Origin: Chloroflexota bacterium
Lineage (GTDB): Bacteria > Chloroflexota > Anaerolineae > Promineifilales > Promineifilaceae
Assembly: GCA_029559155.1 (NCBI GenBank)
Contig: JAKQCM010000171.1
Span: 1 to 34,718, forward strand
Reading direction: 5' to 3'
DNA length: 34,718 nucleotides
In this document: piece by piece, positions 24,143 to 32,168 of the stretch
Layout of the letters: every line of letters begins with the position of its first letter
Position numbering within the stretch: position 1 is the stretch's first letter
Position numbers and translations under genes: made by a program
Notes under the pieces: model-generated
The model's input: only the letters and a program-made list of their open reading frames with translations
Told to the model about the DNA's origin: nothing
The model's database searches: none

Positions 24143-25999
24143 ATGGGTATTGAAGAAAAAGTATCCACAGCAACGACCACAAGCGGATCTGTGATCAACG
24201 ACTTCGCCATCGTCGTCGCCACCGCCAACGGAACCGGCAGCCAGACGGCCAACATGGCCCTCCTGCGCGCCATCTTCCGCATGGGCGTGCCCGTCAACGG
24301 CAAAAACATCTTCCCCTCCAACATCCAGGGATTGCCCACCTGGTACCACATCCGCGTCAGCAAAGATGGTTATATCGCCCGCCGCGAAACCAACGAACTG
24401 CTCGTCGCCTTCAACGAAGTGACGTTGCACCAGGATATCCGCGACCTGCCCCCCGGCGGCGTTTGCCTCTACAACGGCGACTGGCGCAACGTACCCACCA
24501 GAGACGACATCAGCATGTACGCCATTCCCGTGCGCCAATTTATCGCCGACAGCGGTCTGAAAGGCAAACTCAACGACTACATCGCCAACATGGTATATGT
24601 CGGCGCGATGGCCTATTTGCTGGCCATCCCCCTGGCAAAAATAGACGAAGCCCTGGAAGTTCACTTCAAAAAGCGACGCAAACTGGTCGAATCCAACATG
24701 GCCATTGTGCGCGCCGCTTACGAATGGGCCAGCGAAAACATCAACAAAACCGACCCGTATCGCGTGGAACCGATGGATGCCACAACCGGGAAAATGCTCA
24801 TCACCGGCAACGAAGCGGCCGGGTTGGGCGCGGTTTTTGGCGGCGTTTCCTTTGCTGCCTGGTATCCCATCACCCCATCCACCAGCCTTATTGATTCGCT
24901 GAACGATTACCTGCCCAGGCTGCGGCGCGACCCGGAAACGGGGCAAGCGACCTACGCTGTGGTGCAGGCCGAGGATGAATTGGCGGCCATAGGCATGATT
25001 TTGGGCGCTGGTTGGAGCGGAGCGCGGGCGATGACGGCCACATCCGGCCCTGGCATTTCGCTGATGGCTGAATTTGCCGGTCTGGGGTACTTTGCCGAAG
25101 TCCCGGCGGTAATTTGGGACGTGCAGCGGGTTGGGCCGAGTACCGGCCTGCCCACACGCACGGGCCAGGGTGACGTGCTTTTTACGTATTACCTGGGACA
25201 TGGCGATACCCTCAATGTTATTTTGCTGCCCGCTTCGGTGGCAGAATGTTTTGAATTTGGCACAACGTCTTTTAACCTGGCGGACGCGCTGCAAACCCCG
25301 GTGTTTGTTCTGAGCGATCTGGACCTGGGGATGAATAACTGGATGACGGAGCCATTTGCTTATCCTGAAGAGCCGATCAAGCGGGGCAAGGTGATGTCGG
25401 AAGAAGATATTAGGGCGGCCAACGGCCGTTACGGCCGTTACAAAGACGTTGATGGCGACGGCATCCCCTATCGCACCCTGCCCGGCAACCAGCACCCGCT
25501 GGCCGCCTGGTTTGCCCGCGGCACAGGCCACAACGAGCAAGCCGTCTACAGCGAAAAACCGCAAGACTGGGAAAACAACATGCTCCGATTGCGTCGCAAA
25601 TTCGAGACCTCCCGGCAGCTGGTCCCCGGTCCCATCATCAACGAAAAAGAAGACGCTTCCTTCGGCATCATCGCCTATGGCACCACGCAGTACGCCATCG
25701 ACGAAGCCCGCGACCGTCTGACGAAAAGTGGCGTCACGGCCAGCTTTATGCGCCTGCGCGCGCTGCCCATCAACAACGACGTGCGCGAATTTATCAGCCG
25801 GTATGAACGCGTGTACGTGGTCGAATTGAATCGAGACGGCCAGATGCACAAAATTTTGCAGACCGAAACGCCCGAATATGCAGCGCGATTGGTATCTTTG
25901 GCGCATATGGATGGCCTGCCTCTGACGGCGCGTTGGGTAGTAGAGGCAATTGAAGCTCAAGAAGCCCTTCGCAAGGAGCAACTGAATCATGGCAACTGA
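24143..25999 (+). CDS. 2-oxoacid:ferredoxin oxidoreductase, fused gamma-alpha subunit, copy 2
   Basis: 618 residues, a divergent paralogue of the gene at 21101. The gamma domain (about 15-185) begins NDFAIVVATANGTGSQTAN, where the GDSGDG of copy 1 is replaced. The alpha domain keeps YPITPSTSLID (241-251), QAEDELAAIGMILGAGWSGA, TSGPGISLMAEFAGL and [16 protein letters not shown]. Retained catalytic framework and an intact partner suggest a second enzyme with a different substrate or direction, for example pyruvate or branched-chain 2-oxoacids (inference). AGGAG lies 8 nt before the ATG. The stop codon overlaps the start of the beta gene by 11 nt. An in-frame octamer duplication encodes NGRYGRY at 25421-25441. 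Confidence 0.92.
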   Translation: MGIEEKVSTATTTSGSVINDFAIVVATANGTGSQTANMALLRAIFRMGVPVNGKNIFPSNIQGLPTWYHIRVSKDGYIARRETNELLVAFNEVTLHQDIRDLPPGGVCLYNGDWRNVPTRDDISMYAIPVRQFIADSGLKGKLNDYIANMVYVGAMAYLLAIPLAKIDEALEVHFKKRRKLVESNMAIVRAAYEWASENINKTDPYRVEPMDATTGKMLITGNEAAGLGAVFGGVSFAAWYPITPSTSLIDSLNDYLPRLRRDPETGQATYAVVQAEDELAAIGMILGAGWSGARAMTATSGPGISLMAEFAGLGYFAEVPAVIWDVQRVGPSTGLPTRTGQGDVLFTYYLGHGDTLNVILLPASVAECFEFGTTSFNLADALQTPVFVLSDLDLGMNNWMTEPFAYPEEPIKRGKVMSEEDIRAANGRYGRYKDVDGDGIPYRTLPGNQHPLAAWFARGTGHNEQAVYSEKPQDWENNMLRLRRKFETSRQLVPGPIINEKEDASFGIIAYGTTQYAIDEARDRLTKSGVTASFMRLRALPINNDVREFISRYERVYVVELNRDGQMHKILQTETPEYAARLVSLAHMDGLPLTARWVVEAIEAQEALRKEQLNHGN

Positions 26000-27026
26000 A
26001 ATACGACGCGGAAAAGAAAACAAACTGGGTCTAACCCTGAAAGATTACAAAGGCCAGCCTTCGACGCTGTGCAATGGTTGTGGACACAACTCGATTTCCA
26101 ATCAAGTGGTGCAGGTGGCGTATGAACTGGATATCGACCAGAGTAAAATTTTGCGCCTGAGCGGGATTGGCTGTTCCAGCAAATCACCGGCTTATTTTTT
26201 GGGCGGTTCGTTTGGTTTTAATTCGCTGCACGGCCGTATGCCATCCATCGCCACCGGCGCCCTTATGGGCAACCACACCCTGCACGCCATCGGCGTCAGC
26301 GGCGATGGCGACACGGGCAGCATTGGCCTGGGCCAGTTCAAACACCTGATGCGGCGCAACGTGCGCATGGTGTATATGGTAGAAAACAACGGCGTGTATG
26401 GCCTGACCAAAGGGCAGTTTTCGGCCACGGCCGATCAGGGCCAAGTGCTGAAGTATGCCGGCGAAAACGAATTTCCACCTGTGGATGTGTGCATGGAGGC
26501 GATTATTGCCGGGGCGGGGTTTGTGGCGCGCTCGTTTTCCGGCGACGCCAAGCAGGTGCGGGAGTTGATGAAGGCGGCGCTGCATTTTAACGGCACGGCC
26601 GTTCTGGACATCATCAGTCCGTGCGTGGCCTTTAACAACCTGGACACCTCGACCAAAAGTTACGGTTACGGCCGTGAGCACGAAGCGCCTTTGCACGATT
26701 TTGGCTGGGTTCCGCCGGCCGAAGAAATCGAACTGCTCGACCAGGAACCGGGTGAGATGCGCCTGGTGGAAATGCATGATGGGTCATACATCAAGCTGCA
26801 AAAGCTGGAAGAGGAATATGATCCGGCGAATAAAATCGAAGCTCTGCGCCGCCTGCAAATGGCCCACGACAACCAGGAATTTATCACCGGCCTGATTTAT
26901 CTGAATCAGGATCGCCCCACACTGACGGAGATCAGCCGTCTGGTAGACACGCCGTTGTCGCAGTTGGCCGATGAGCAGTTACGGCCGTCGCCTCAAGCTC
27001 TGGCCGACTTATTGGCTGAGTTTTAA
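25989..27026 (+). CDS. 2-oxoacid:ferredoxin oxidoreductase beta subunit, copy 2
   Basis: 345 residues with every catalytic element: [4Fe-4S] ligands C28 and C31 (TLCNGCGHNS), C62 (SGIGCSS) and C212 (ISPCVAFN), and the ThDP/Mg site GDGDTGSIGLGQF (105-117) with ENNGVYGLTKGQFSAT. The 'CNGCGHN' form and GDGDTGSIGLGQ differ from copy 1 (CPGCGDY; GDGDGLSIGGNH), again suggesting a different substrate. The start overlaps the end of the alpha gene (ATGGCAACTGA), giving tight translational coupling and a 1:1 complex. Inverted repeat 27033-27063 follows. Confidence 0.93.
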   Translation: MATEIRRGKENKLGLTLKDYKGQPSTLCNGCGHNSISNQVVQVAYELDIDQSKILRLSGIGCSSKSPAYFLGGSFGFNSLHGRMPSIATGALMGNHTLHAIGVSGDGDTGSIGLGQFKHLMRRNVRMVYMVENNGVYGLTKGQFSATADQGQVLKYAGENEFPPVDVCMEAIIAGAGFVARSFSGDAKQVRELMKAALHFNGTAVLDIISPCVAFNNLDTSTKSYGYGREHEAPLHDFGWVPPAEEIELLDQEPGEMRLVEMHDGSYIKLQKLEEEYDPANKIEALRRLQMAHDNQEFITGLIYLNQDRPTLTEISRLVDTPLSQLADEQLRPSPQALADLLAEF

Positions 27027-27032
27027 TGGCAT

Positions 27033-27063
27033 GAGTGGTCCAATCTTGGCGATTGGACCACTC
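27033..27063. repeat. Dispersed inverted repeat, ATTGGACCA family, copy B
   Basis: GAGTGGTCCAATC (27033-27045) and GATTGGACCACTC (27051-27063) form a perfect 13-bp stem around TTGGC. It sits 7 nt after korB copy 2 and 11 nt before the convergent kinase gene end, so it could terminate both. Confidence 0.88.
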
Positions 27064-27073
27064 TAACACACAC

Positions 27074-28615
27074 TCACCAAATGGCCGCGGCGTCCTCCTG
27101 CCGGACCGGAACCAAGAAAAAGAAAGTACTGCCCTGCCCTGGCGTGCTTTCTAGCCAGATACGGCCGTTATACGCCTCCACCAACGAGCGAACAACCGAT
27201 AAACCCATCCCTATGCCCCCCGCCTGAATATGAATGTCTTCTTTTTCGGGGTGGAAAAACTCCTCAAAAAGATGAGTCTGGTCTTCAGGCTGAATCCCAA
27301 TGCCTTCATCACGGATGCTGAGGATCATAAATTCTTGCTGCTGTGCTTCATCGCTCTGCAAAACGGCATGGATATGCACTTCGCCGCCGGGTTTGTTGTA
27401 TTTAATGGCGTTGGTGAGCAGCTCTTCCAATATGGTGGCCATGTGCATCGGATCGGCCTGCACGACGCCCAGACGTTCATCCAGATCGATAACCAATCGC
27501 TGGCCGCTGGCCGCCGCTTTGGGCATGAGTTCGCGGCTGATTTGGTTTACCAGTTGGGGGATGTTGGTATGGTCAGAAGTAAAGGTCATTTGCCCGCCCT
27601 TTACAGCGGCGGCAAACAGCAGACTATTGATGAGCTGCACCATGCGCGTGACGTTGCGCTGGATGGGTTTGGTGAGCGCTTTTTGCATGTCGGTGAGCGG
27701 GCCGCCAGCGCCGCCGTCCAGGAGTTCGGTGTAACCTTTTACGGCCGTTAGCGGCGTGCGCAGTTCGTGAGAGATAGTCGTCAGAAAATTATCGCGGCTG
27801 CGCTTGGCGTGGTATTCCGTGGTAATGTCGCGCAGGATGGCGACTGTTCCCTGGGCAGACCCGGCGGCGCTGTAGATGATGGTCATGCGGCCCTGAATGA
27901 TACGGCCGTTAATCTCAAACTGATCCGCTATCTGGCGGCGTTCGGCAGGTTCGTTTTCCGCCGTGGCGGAAGCGGCAGCCAGCATGGGCAAATGCGTCAG
28001 AATATCCGTCACCGGATTCCCCAACAGATCAGTCACTTTGCGGCCAATAATCGTGGCAGCCGCCTGATTCACATAGGTGATCACGCCATCGACGCCGCTG
28101 AACACGATGCCATCCACCAAACATTCCAAAATGGGCTGCTGCGCGTGGGTTGCCTGGAGTGATGCATCGCCGGTGATGATGGCCGGCTGCTGATAGGGCG
28201 TTGGTTTGGCGGGGGCAAATATGGGTATAGTTGGCACAGTTGCGCGGCGAAGGGAAACATAGAGGGTAAGGGGAACGGCCGTTACTAATCCCCATGCCAG
28301 CAGTTCCCAGCCGGGCAGCCCCGGCAAAAAAGCAAACAACCCCAGCGCCAGCAGGAGCGGGCCAACAACACGCCAGGAAATCTCCCACGCCCAGAAGAAT
28401 AATGCCCAATTAACAAGCTGTAGAAGGAATAAATAGATAGGCGTTCCCGGCGGCTGCCAAACAGCCAACACGCCGCCCACCAGACTGGTAACAACAAGAC
28501 TTAATAATACCGGTCGGAGCTGATTTTGCCGCCAACCTGAACGCTGCAAAACGAATAAACATCCCGTCGCCACCAGGAATAACAAACCATAAAGTGTAAG
28601 CAGGTGGAGAATCAT
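27074..28615 (-). CDS. Membrane PAS-domain sensor histidine kinase
   Basis: 513 residues. Four to five membrane helices fill about 1-122, then a PAS domain (about 160-265; CLVDGIVFSGVDGVITYVNQ with AAATIIGRKVTDLLGNPV). The dimerisation/phosphoacceptor helix has ISHELRTPL (H283). The ATPase domain has N402 in EELLTNAIKYN, DEGIGI (436-441), the F-box FEEFF and GGIGMGLS (466-473). It is thus an intact HisKA/HATPase kinase. No response regulator is adjacent, so its output is unknown. It lies 55 nt downstream of an ftsB-like gene on the same strand, with no terminator between, suggesting co-transcription. No good ribosome binding site precedes its ATG. Confidence 0.93.
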   Translation of the reverse strand: MILHLLTLYGLLFLVATGCLFVLQRSGWRQNQLRPVLLSLVVTSLVGGVLAVWQPPGTPIYLFLLQLVNWALFFWAWEISWRVVGPLLLALGLFAFLPGLPGWELLAWGLVTAVPLTLYVSLRRATVPTIPIFAPAKPTPYQQPAIITGDASLQATHAQQPILECLVDGIVFSGVDGVITYVNQAAATIIGRKVTDLLGNPVTDILTHLPMLAAASATAENEPAERRQIADQFEINGRIIQGRMTIIYSAAGSAQGTVAILRDITTEYHAKRSRDNFLTTISHELRTPLTAVKGYTELLDGGAGGPLTDMQKALTKPIQRNVTRMVQLINSLLFAAAVKGGQMTFTSDHTNIPQLVNQISRELMPKAAASGQRLVIDLDERLGVVQADPMHMATILEELLTNAIKYNKPGGEVHIHAVLQSDEAQQQEFMILSIRDEGIGIQPEDQTHLFEEFFHPEKEDIHIQAGGIGMGLSVVRSLVEAYNGRIWLESTPGQGSTFFFLVPVRQEDAAAIW

Positions 28616-28670
28616 GTGATTCAGATAATGCAGTCAGGTCAGGCAAACAGGAAAGGTCTGCCGGGCAAAA

Positions 28671-29093
28671 TCAGGGACGGACTGGCTGCGGAGCGTCGGA
28701 GAGAAGCTGCCACCAGGCTTGCCAGGGGCGGGCATTGATAGCCGGATCGGGCGTGGCGGCGGCGGCCGGCGGCGGCCCAGGCGTGGCTTCGGCCACCATG
28801 GGCACAACTCGTTTTTCGCCGGGCAGCACGTAGCCGGCTTCTTCACGAGCGTAGGCGGCCACATAGTCGTCGCTTTGCACGTAAGCCAGTGTCGCTTGAA
28901 GTTCCACCTGGCGCGTCGACTCAATGCTGACTTCTCGTTCCAGGGAAGCTTCTCCCACCCCTACCAGTTGCCCCGCCTGCGCCCGACGAGTTAAGTCGAG
29001 GCCAATAAAAAGGGCAGCAACCACGGTTAGCAGAATTAAAATTTGCGGGATTGTGAGCAACGGCCGTTGGCGAAATAATTTTTTACGCATCAT
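28671..29093 (-). CDS. FtsB/DivIC-like septum formation initiator protein
   Basis: 140 residues. A basic N-terminus (MMRKKLFRQRP) precedes one membrane helix (about 14-32) and a short coiled coil (about 45-75, LEREVSIESTRQVELQATLA). Then comes the family hallmark DDYVAAYAREEAGYVLPGEK (75-94), which matches DivIC/FtsB proteins (acidic pair, YAREE, PGE). The C-terminal 45 residues are Pro/Ala-rich and not conserved. FtsB-type proteins act in the FtsQLB divisome complex. ATG at 29093 or 29090 starts it, with no ribosome binding site: the promoter's -10 ends 6 nt before 29093, so the mRNA is probably leaderless. Confidence 0.85.
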   Translation of the reverse strand: MMRKKLFRQRPLLTIPQILILLTVVAALFIGLDLTRRAQAGQLVGVGEASLEREVSIESTRQVELQATLAYVQSDDYVAAYAREEAGYVLPGEKRVVPMVAEATPGPPPAAAATPDPAINARPWQAWWQLLSDAPQPVRP

Positions 29094-29099
29094 TTTAAA

Positions 29100-29128
29100 A
29101 TCTTAGCCGCTAACGCCCATCTACGCAA
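29100..29128 (-). promoter_or_regulatory. Leaderless promoter of the ftsB-like gene
   Basis: The minus strand has TTGCGT (29123-29128), a 17-nt spacer and TAAGAT (29100-29105), then six bases and the ATG at 29093. The predicted transcription start coincides with the initiator codon. Same architecture as at 18543-18571. Confidence 0.65.
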
Positions 29129-29193
29129 TAAGAGAAACGGGTAGAAAGGAGTACAATCAGACAATCTTTGGCGACATGCAGAGGAGATGTCTC

Positions 29194-30438
29194 ATGGCTG
29201 CAACAAAAAAAACAGTGCGTGATTTACCACGGAATGTCTGGATCGTTACGCTTACCAGCTTTTTAACAGATATTTCCAGTGAAATGATTTTTAATTTACT
29301 GCCGTTGTTTTTGGCCAATGTCTTGGGCATACGGATGGCCGGCATCGGTCTTATCGAAGGGATGGCGGAAAGCACTGCCAGTCTGTTGAAAGTTATTTCC
29401 GGCTGGTTCTCGGACAAAGTCGGCAAACGCAAGCGTCTGGCAGTGATGGGCTACGGCATTTCGGCGGTGGCCAAACCATTTTTGCTGATTGTCACGTCAT
29501 GGTGGGGCGTGTTTTCCGTGCGTTTTGCGGAACGGGTGGGCAAGGGTGTGCGCACAGCCCCACGCGACGCCCTGATCGCCGACAGCATCGACAAAGATCA
29601 TCGTGGGCTGGCTTTTGGACTGCACCGCGCCGGAGATACGGCCGGGGCGGTGTTGGGATTGGTCCTGGCTTTTGGCATTGTTTGGGCCAGTCAGGCTGGC
29701 GCTTTGTCGCTGAGCCGAGAAACGTTTCAGCGAGCGGTGTGGCTGAGCATCATTCCGGCATTCCTGGCGGTGGCGGTATTGGCCTTGGGCGCGCGGGAAA
29801 CGGCCGTTACCGGCCCCAAACGAGAAGCGCCCAGGCTTACCTGGCGCGGCTTCGATCAACGCTTTCGCCGCTTTTTGCTGGTGCTGGTCTTGTTTACGCT
29901 GGGCAACTCGGCCGACGCGTTTTTAATTTTACGCGCCCAGGAACGCGGGCTGAGCGTTTTGGGCATTTTAGGCATGTTGATTTCGTTTAATCTGGTGTAT
30001 ACCGTGCTGTCCGGGCCGCTGGGCTCCCTGTCTGATCGGATTGGGCGGCGGAAGTTGATCATCGGCGGCTGGTTGTTTTATGCGCTGTTGTATCTTGGGT
30101 TTGGGCTGGCAACGGCCGTGTGGCAAATTATCCTCTTCTACATTTTATACGGCGTCTACTATGGCGCTGTTGAGGGCACAGCCCGCGCTTACGTGGCCGA
30201 CATTGTCCCGCAAGAACAGCGCGGCACGGCGTATGGGCTTTATCATGCGGCCGTGGGTCTGGCCGCGCTGCCTGCCAGTCTGATCGCCGGTTTGTTGTGG
30301 CAGGGGGTAGGCAGTTGGACCGGATTTGGCCCTGGCGCGCCGTTCTTTTTTGGCGCGAGTCTGGCTATTACGGCCGTGCTACTTTTTGCCTTTTGGGTCC
30401 CGAAAACGGCCGTCGCCCCATTGACTCCGGCAAGTTGA
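29194..30438 (+). CDS. Major facilitator superfamily transporter
   Basis: 414 residues with about twelve membrane helices in two halves. The loop motif A appears in each half: GWFSDKVGKRKRL (after helix 2) and GSLSDRIGRRKLI (after helix 8), with RFAERVGKGVRTAPRDALIA in helix 4, an arrangement common in drug-efflux-like and uncharacterised MFS proteins. The substrate cannot be read. The start is ATG at 29194, 7 nt after AGAGGAG; an upstream in-frame ATG at 29176 precedes that ribosome binding site and is rejected. The gene diverges from the ftsB-like gene; a TACAAT at 29152 may be its -10, with no good -35. It stands 152 nt before glgA. Confidence 0.9.
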   Translation: MAATKKTVRDLPRNVWIVTLTSFLTDISSEMIFNLLPLFLANVLGIRMAGIGLIEGMAESTASLLKVISGWFSDKVGKRKRLAVMGYGISAVAKPFLLIVTSWWGVFSVRFAERVGKGVRTAPRDALIADSIDKDHRGLAFGLHRAGDTAGAVLGLVLAFGIVWASQAGALSLSRETFQRAVWLSIIPAFLAVAVLALGARETAVTGPKREAPRLTWRGFDQRFRRFLLVLVLFTLGNSADAFLILRAQERGLSVLGILGMLISFNLVYTVLSGPLGSLSDRIGRRKLIIGGWLFYALLYLGFGLATAVWQIILFYILYGVYYGAVEGTARAYVADIVPQEQRGTAYGLYHAAVGLAALPASLIAGLLWQGVGSWTGFGPGAPFFFGASLAITAVLLFAFWVPKTAVAPLTPAS

Positions 30439-30525
30439 ACAACCAGAGCAAATCAGAGAGAATACTACGACAAGGTGCAACCTGCCTGCCGTGCCGAACA
30501 AGCCACGCAGGCTTACAAAAGGCAA

Positions 30526-30534
30526 TGGTATAAT
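30526..30534 (+). promoter_or_regulatory. Extended -10 promoter element upstream of glgA
   Basis: TGGTATAAT is a perfect TATAAT with the TG extension. A -35 is not apparent, as is usual for extended -10 promoters. The leader would be about 50 nt. A second TATACT at about 30559 might also serve. Confidence 0.6.
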
Positions 30535-30590
30535 GTAACCTCGTATGCCGTTTTAGGTATACTACAAACTAAAGTTGAGGCGACTTCAAG

Positions 30591-32054
30591 ATGGCAGACG
30601 AACGTAAAATCCTTTATCTGAGCGCAGAGGTAGCCCCTTTTGCCAAGACAGGCGGCCTGGGTGACGTGGGCGGATCGCTGCCCAAAGCCATTAAAGCGAT
30701 GGGACACGACATTCGCGTGGTGATGCCGGCCTACCAAAACATTGAGAACGGCCGTTTCCCCGACATCGCCGCCCTCCCCATCCAACTCAATGTCCCCACC
30801 GGTTCCGGCGCCATCCCCTGCGGCGTGTTTAGAAGCCACCTGCCCAACAGCGACGTACCCATCTATTTCATCGCCCAATGGCATCTATTCAAACGAGATA
30901 ACATCTATGGTTATTGGGACGACGCCTACCGCTTCGCCTTCTTCAGCCTGGCCGCTCTGGAACTGGCCCGCGTCCTGAAATGGAAACCCGATGTTGTCCA
31001 CTGCCACGACTGGCACACCGCACCGGCCATCACCTGGCTGGCAACAGCCGGCGCCAACGACCCATTTTTCGCCAACACCCCCACCGTCTACACCATTCAC
31101 AATCTGGCCATTCAAGGCAACGCAAACTGGCATCTGTTTGATTACATGGGCATCCTCACCCATGCCTTAACAGAAGAACCGTATGGCGAAGTCAATCTCA
31201 TGGGTCGCGGCATTTACCACGCCACCATGGTCAACACCGTCAGCCCGACCTATGCGCTGGAAATCATGACCAAAGAAGGTGGGGCCGGGCTGGATGGCCT
31301 GCTGCGTCATCGCGCCTATGATTTGCACGGCATCCTCAACGGCCTGGACTACGACGAATGGGATGCCGCCAGCGATAAAAATCTGGTCGCCCCCTTCAGC
31401 GTCGAAGACCTGACCGGCCGGCAAAAGAACCGGCGCGCTTTGCAAGCCCGCCTGGGTCTGCCACAACGGGACAACATTCCCCTGCTGGCCATGGTCTCGC
31501 GGCTCACTTCTCAAAAAGGGCTGGACATCATGGGCCACGTCATTCACCAACTCATGAACGGATTCTCCGGCGAGGCGCAGTTTGTGGTTTTGGGAACCGG
31601 CGATGCCCAGTATGAACAGATGTTTGCTCAGTTAGCCCGCTATCATCAGGAAAAGATGACGGCCGTTCTGGCCTATGAAGCCGATCTGGCCCCGCTGATC
31701 TATGCCGGCAGCGATATGTTCCTGATGCCTTCCCTGTTTGAACCGTGCGGCCTGGGCCAGCTCATCGCCATGCGGTATGGCAGCGTGCCCATCGTGCGGG
31801 CAACCGGTGGGCTGGCCGATACCGTTCAGGAGCCTGTCACCGGTTTTGTGTTCCACGAGTTTAATGAAGAAAGCCTGTGGCATGCCGTCCAGCGCGCCAT
31901 TTACGTGTACAACGTCGATAAACCGCGCTGGCAAACCATCCAAACAACCGGCATGACGGCCGATTTTTCCTGGGAGCGTTCGGCCATCGGCTACGAAAAA
32001 TTATATAACTGGGCCATTGCCCGCGCCGGCAACGAGCCGCAAACCGTCAGTTAA
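30591..32054 (+). CDS. glgA: Glycogen synthase (ADP-glucose type, GT5)
   Basis: 487 residues, standard for bacterial GlgA, which adds glucose from ADP-glucose to alpha-1,4-glucan. The N-terminal donor/acceptor motif is KTGGLGDV (19-26), with VVHCHDWHTAPAI, VYTIHNLAIQG, NTVSPTYALEI and LHGILNGLDYDEWD. The C-terminal half has MVSRLTSQKGLDI and the donor-site FEPCGLGQLIAMRYG, with the catalytic glutamate region intact. No branching enzyme or ADP-glucose pyrophosphorylase lies here, but the next gene is a 4-alpha-glucanotransferase, so the two act together in storage-glucan synthesis and turnover. The ribosome binding site is weak (GAGG 11 nt before ATG). Confidence 0.96.
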   Translation: MADERKILYLSAEVAPFAKTGGLGDVGGSLPKAIKAMGHDIRVVMPAYQNIENGRFPDIAALPIQLNVPTGSGAIPCGVFRSHLPNSDVPIYFIAQWHLFKRDNIYGYWDDAYRFAFFSLAALELARVLKWKPDVVHCHDWHTAPAITWLATAGANDPFFANTPTVYTIHNLAIQGNANWHLFDYMGILTHALTEEPYGEVNLMGRGIYHATMVNTVSPTYALEIMTKEGGAGLDGLLRHRAYDLHGILNGLDYDEWDAASDKNLVAPFSVEDLTGRQKNRRALQARLGLPQRDNIPLLAMVSRLTSQKGLDIMGHVIHQLMNGFSGEAQFVVLGTGDAQYEQMFAQLARYHQEKMTAVLAYEADLAPLIYAGSDMFLMPSLFEPCGLGQLIAMRYGSVPIVRATGGLADTVQEPVTGFVFHEFNEESLWHAVQRAIYVYNVDKPRWQTIQTTGMTADFSWERSAIGYEKLYNWAIARAGNEPQTVS

Positions 32055-32070
32055 ACTTGATTTCGATACA

Positions 32071-32128
32071 GACCCTAAGGGTTTGCTATGGCAACAGTAG
32101 CCCCCTTGAAACTTAAACCCCTAGGGTC
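32071..32128. repeat. Long inverted repeat between glgA and malQ
   Basis: GACCCTAAGGGTTT (32071-32084) and AAACCCCTAGGGTC (32115-32128) pair over 14 positions with one mismatch, enclosing a 30-nt interior. It occupies half the 114-nt gap. No T run follows, and it may be another dispersed element or a processing hairpin. Confidence 0.75.
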
Positions 32129-32168
32129 CACATACCTACTTACCATTTAACCAAAGAGGTGACTTCAC

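Noticed and set aside
24128..26023. A 631-codon open frame on the minus strand opposite korA copy 2
   Set aside because: It lies wholly antisense to a gene with strong family motifs, has no family resemblance and reads as low-complexity His/Gln/Arg-rich protein, as expected of a complementary-frame shadow in GC-rich DNA.
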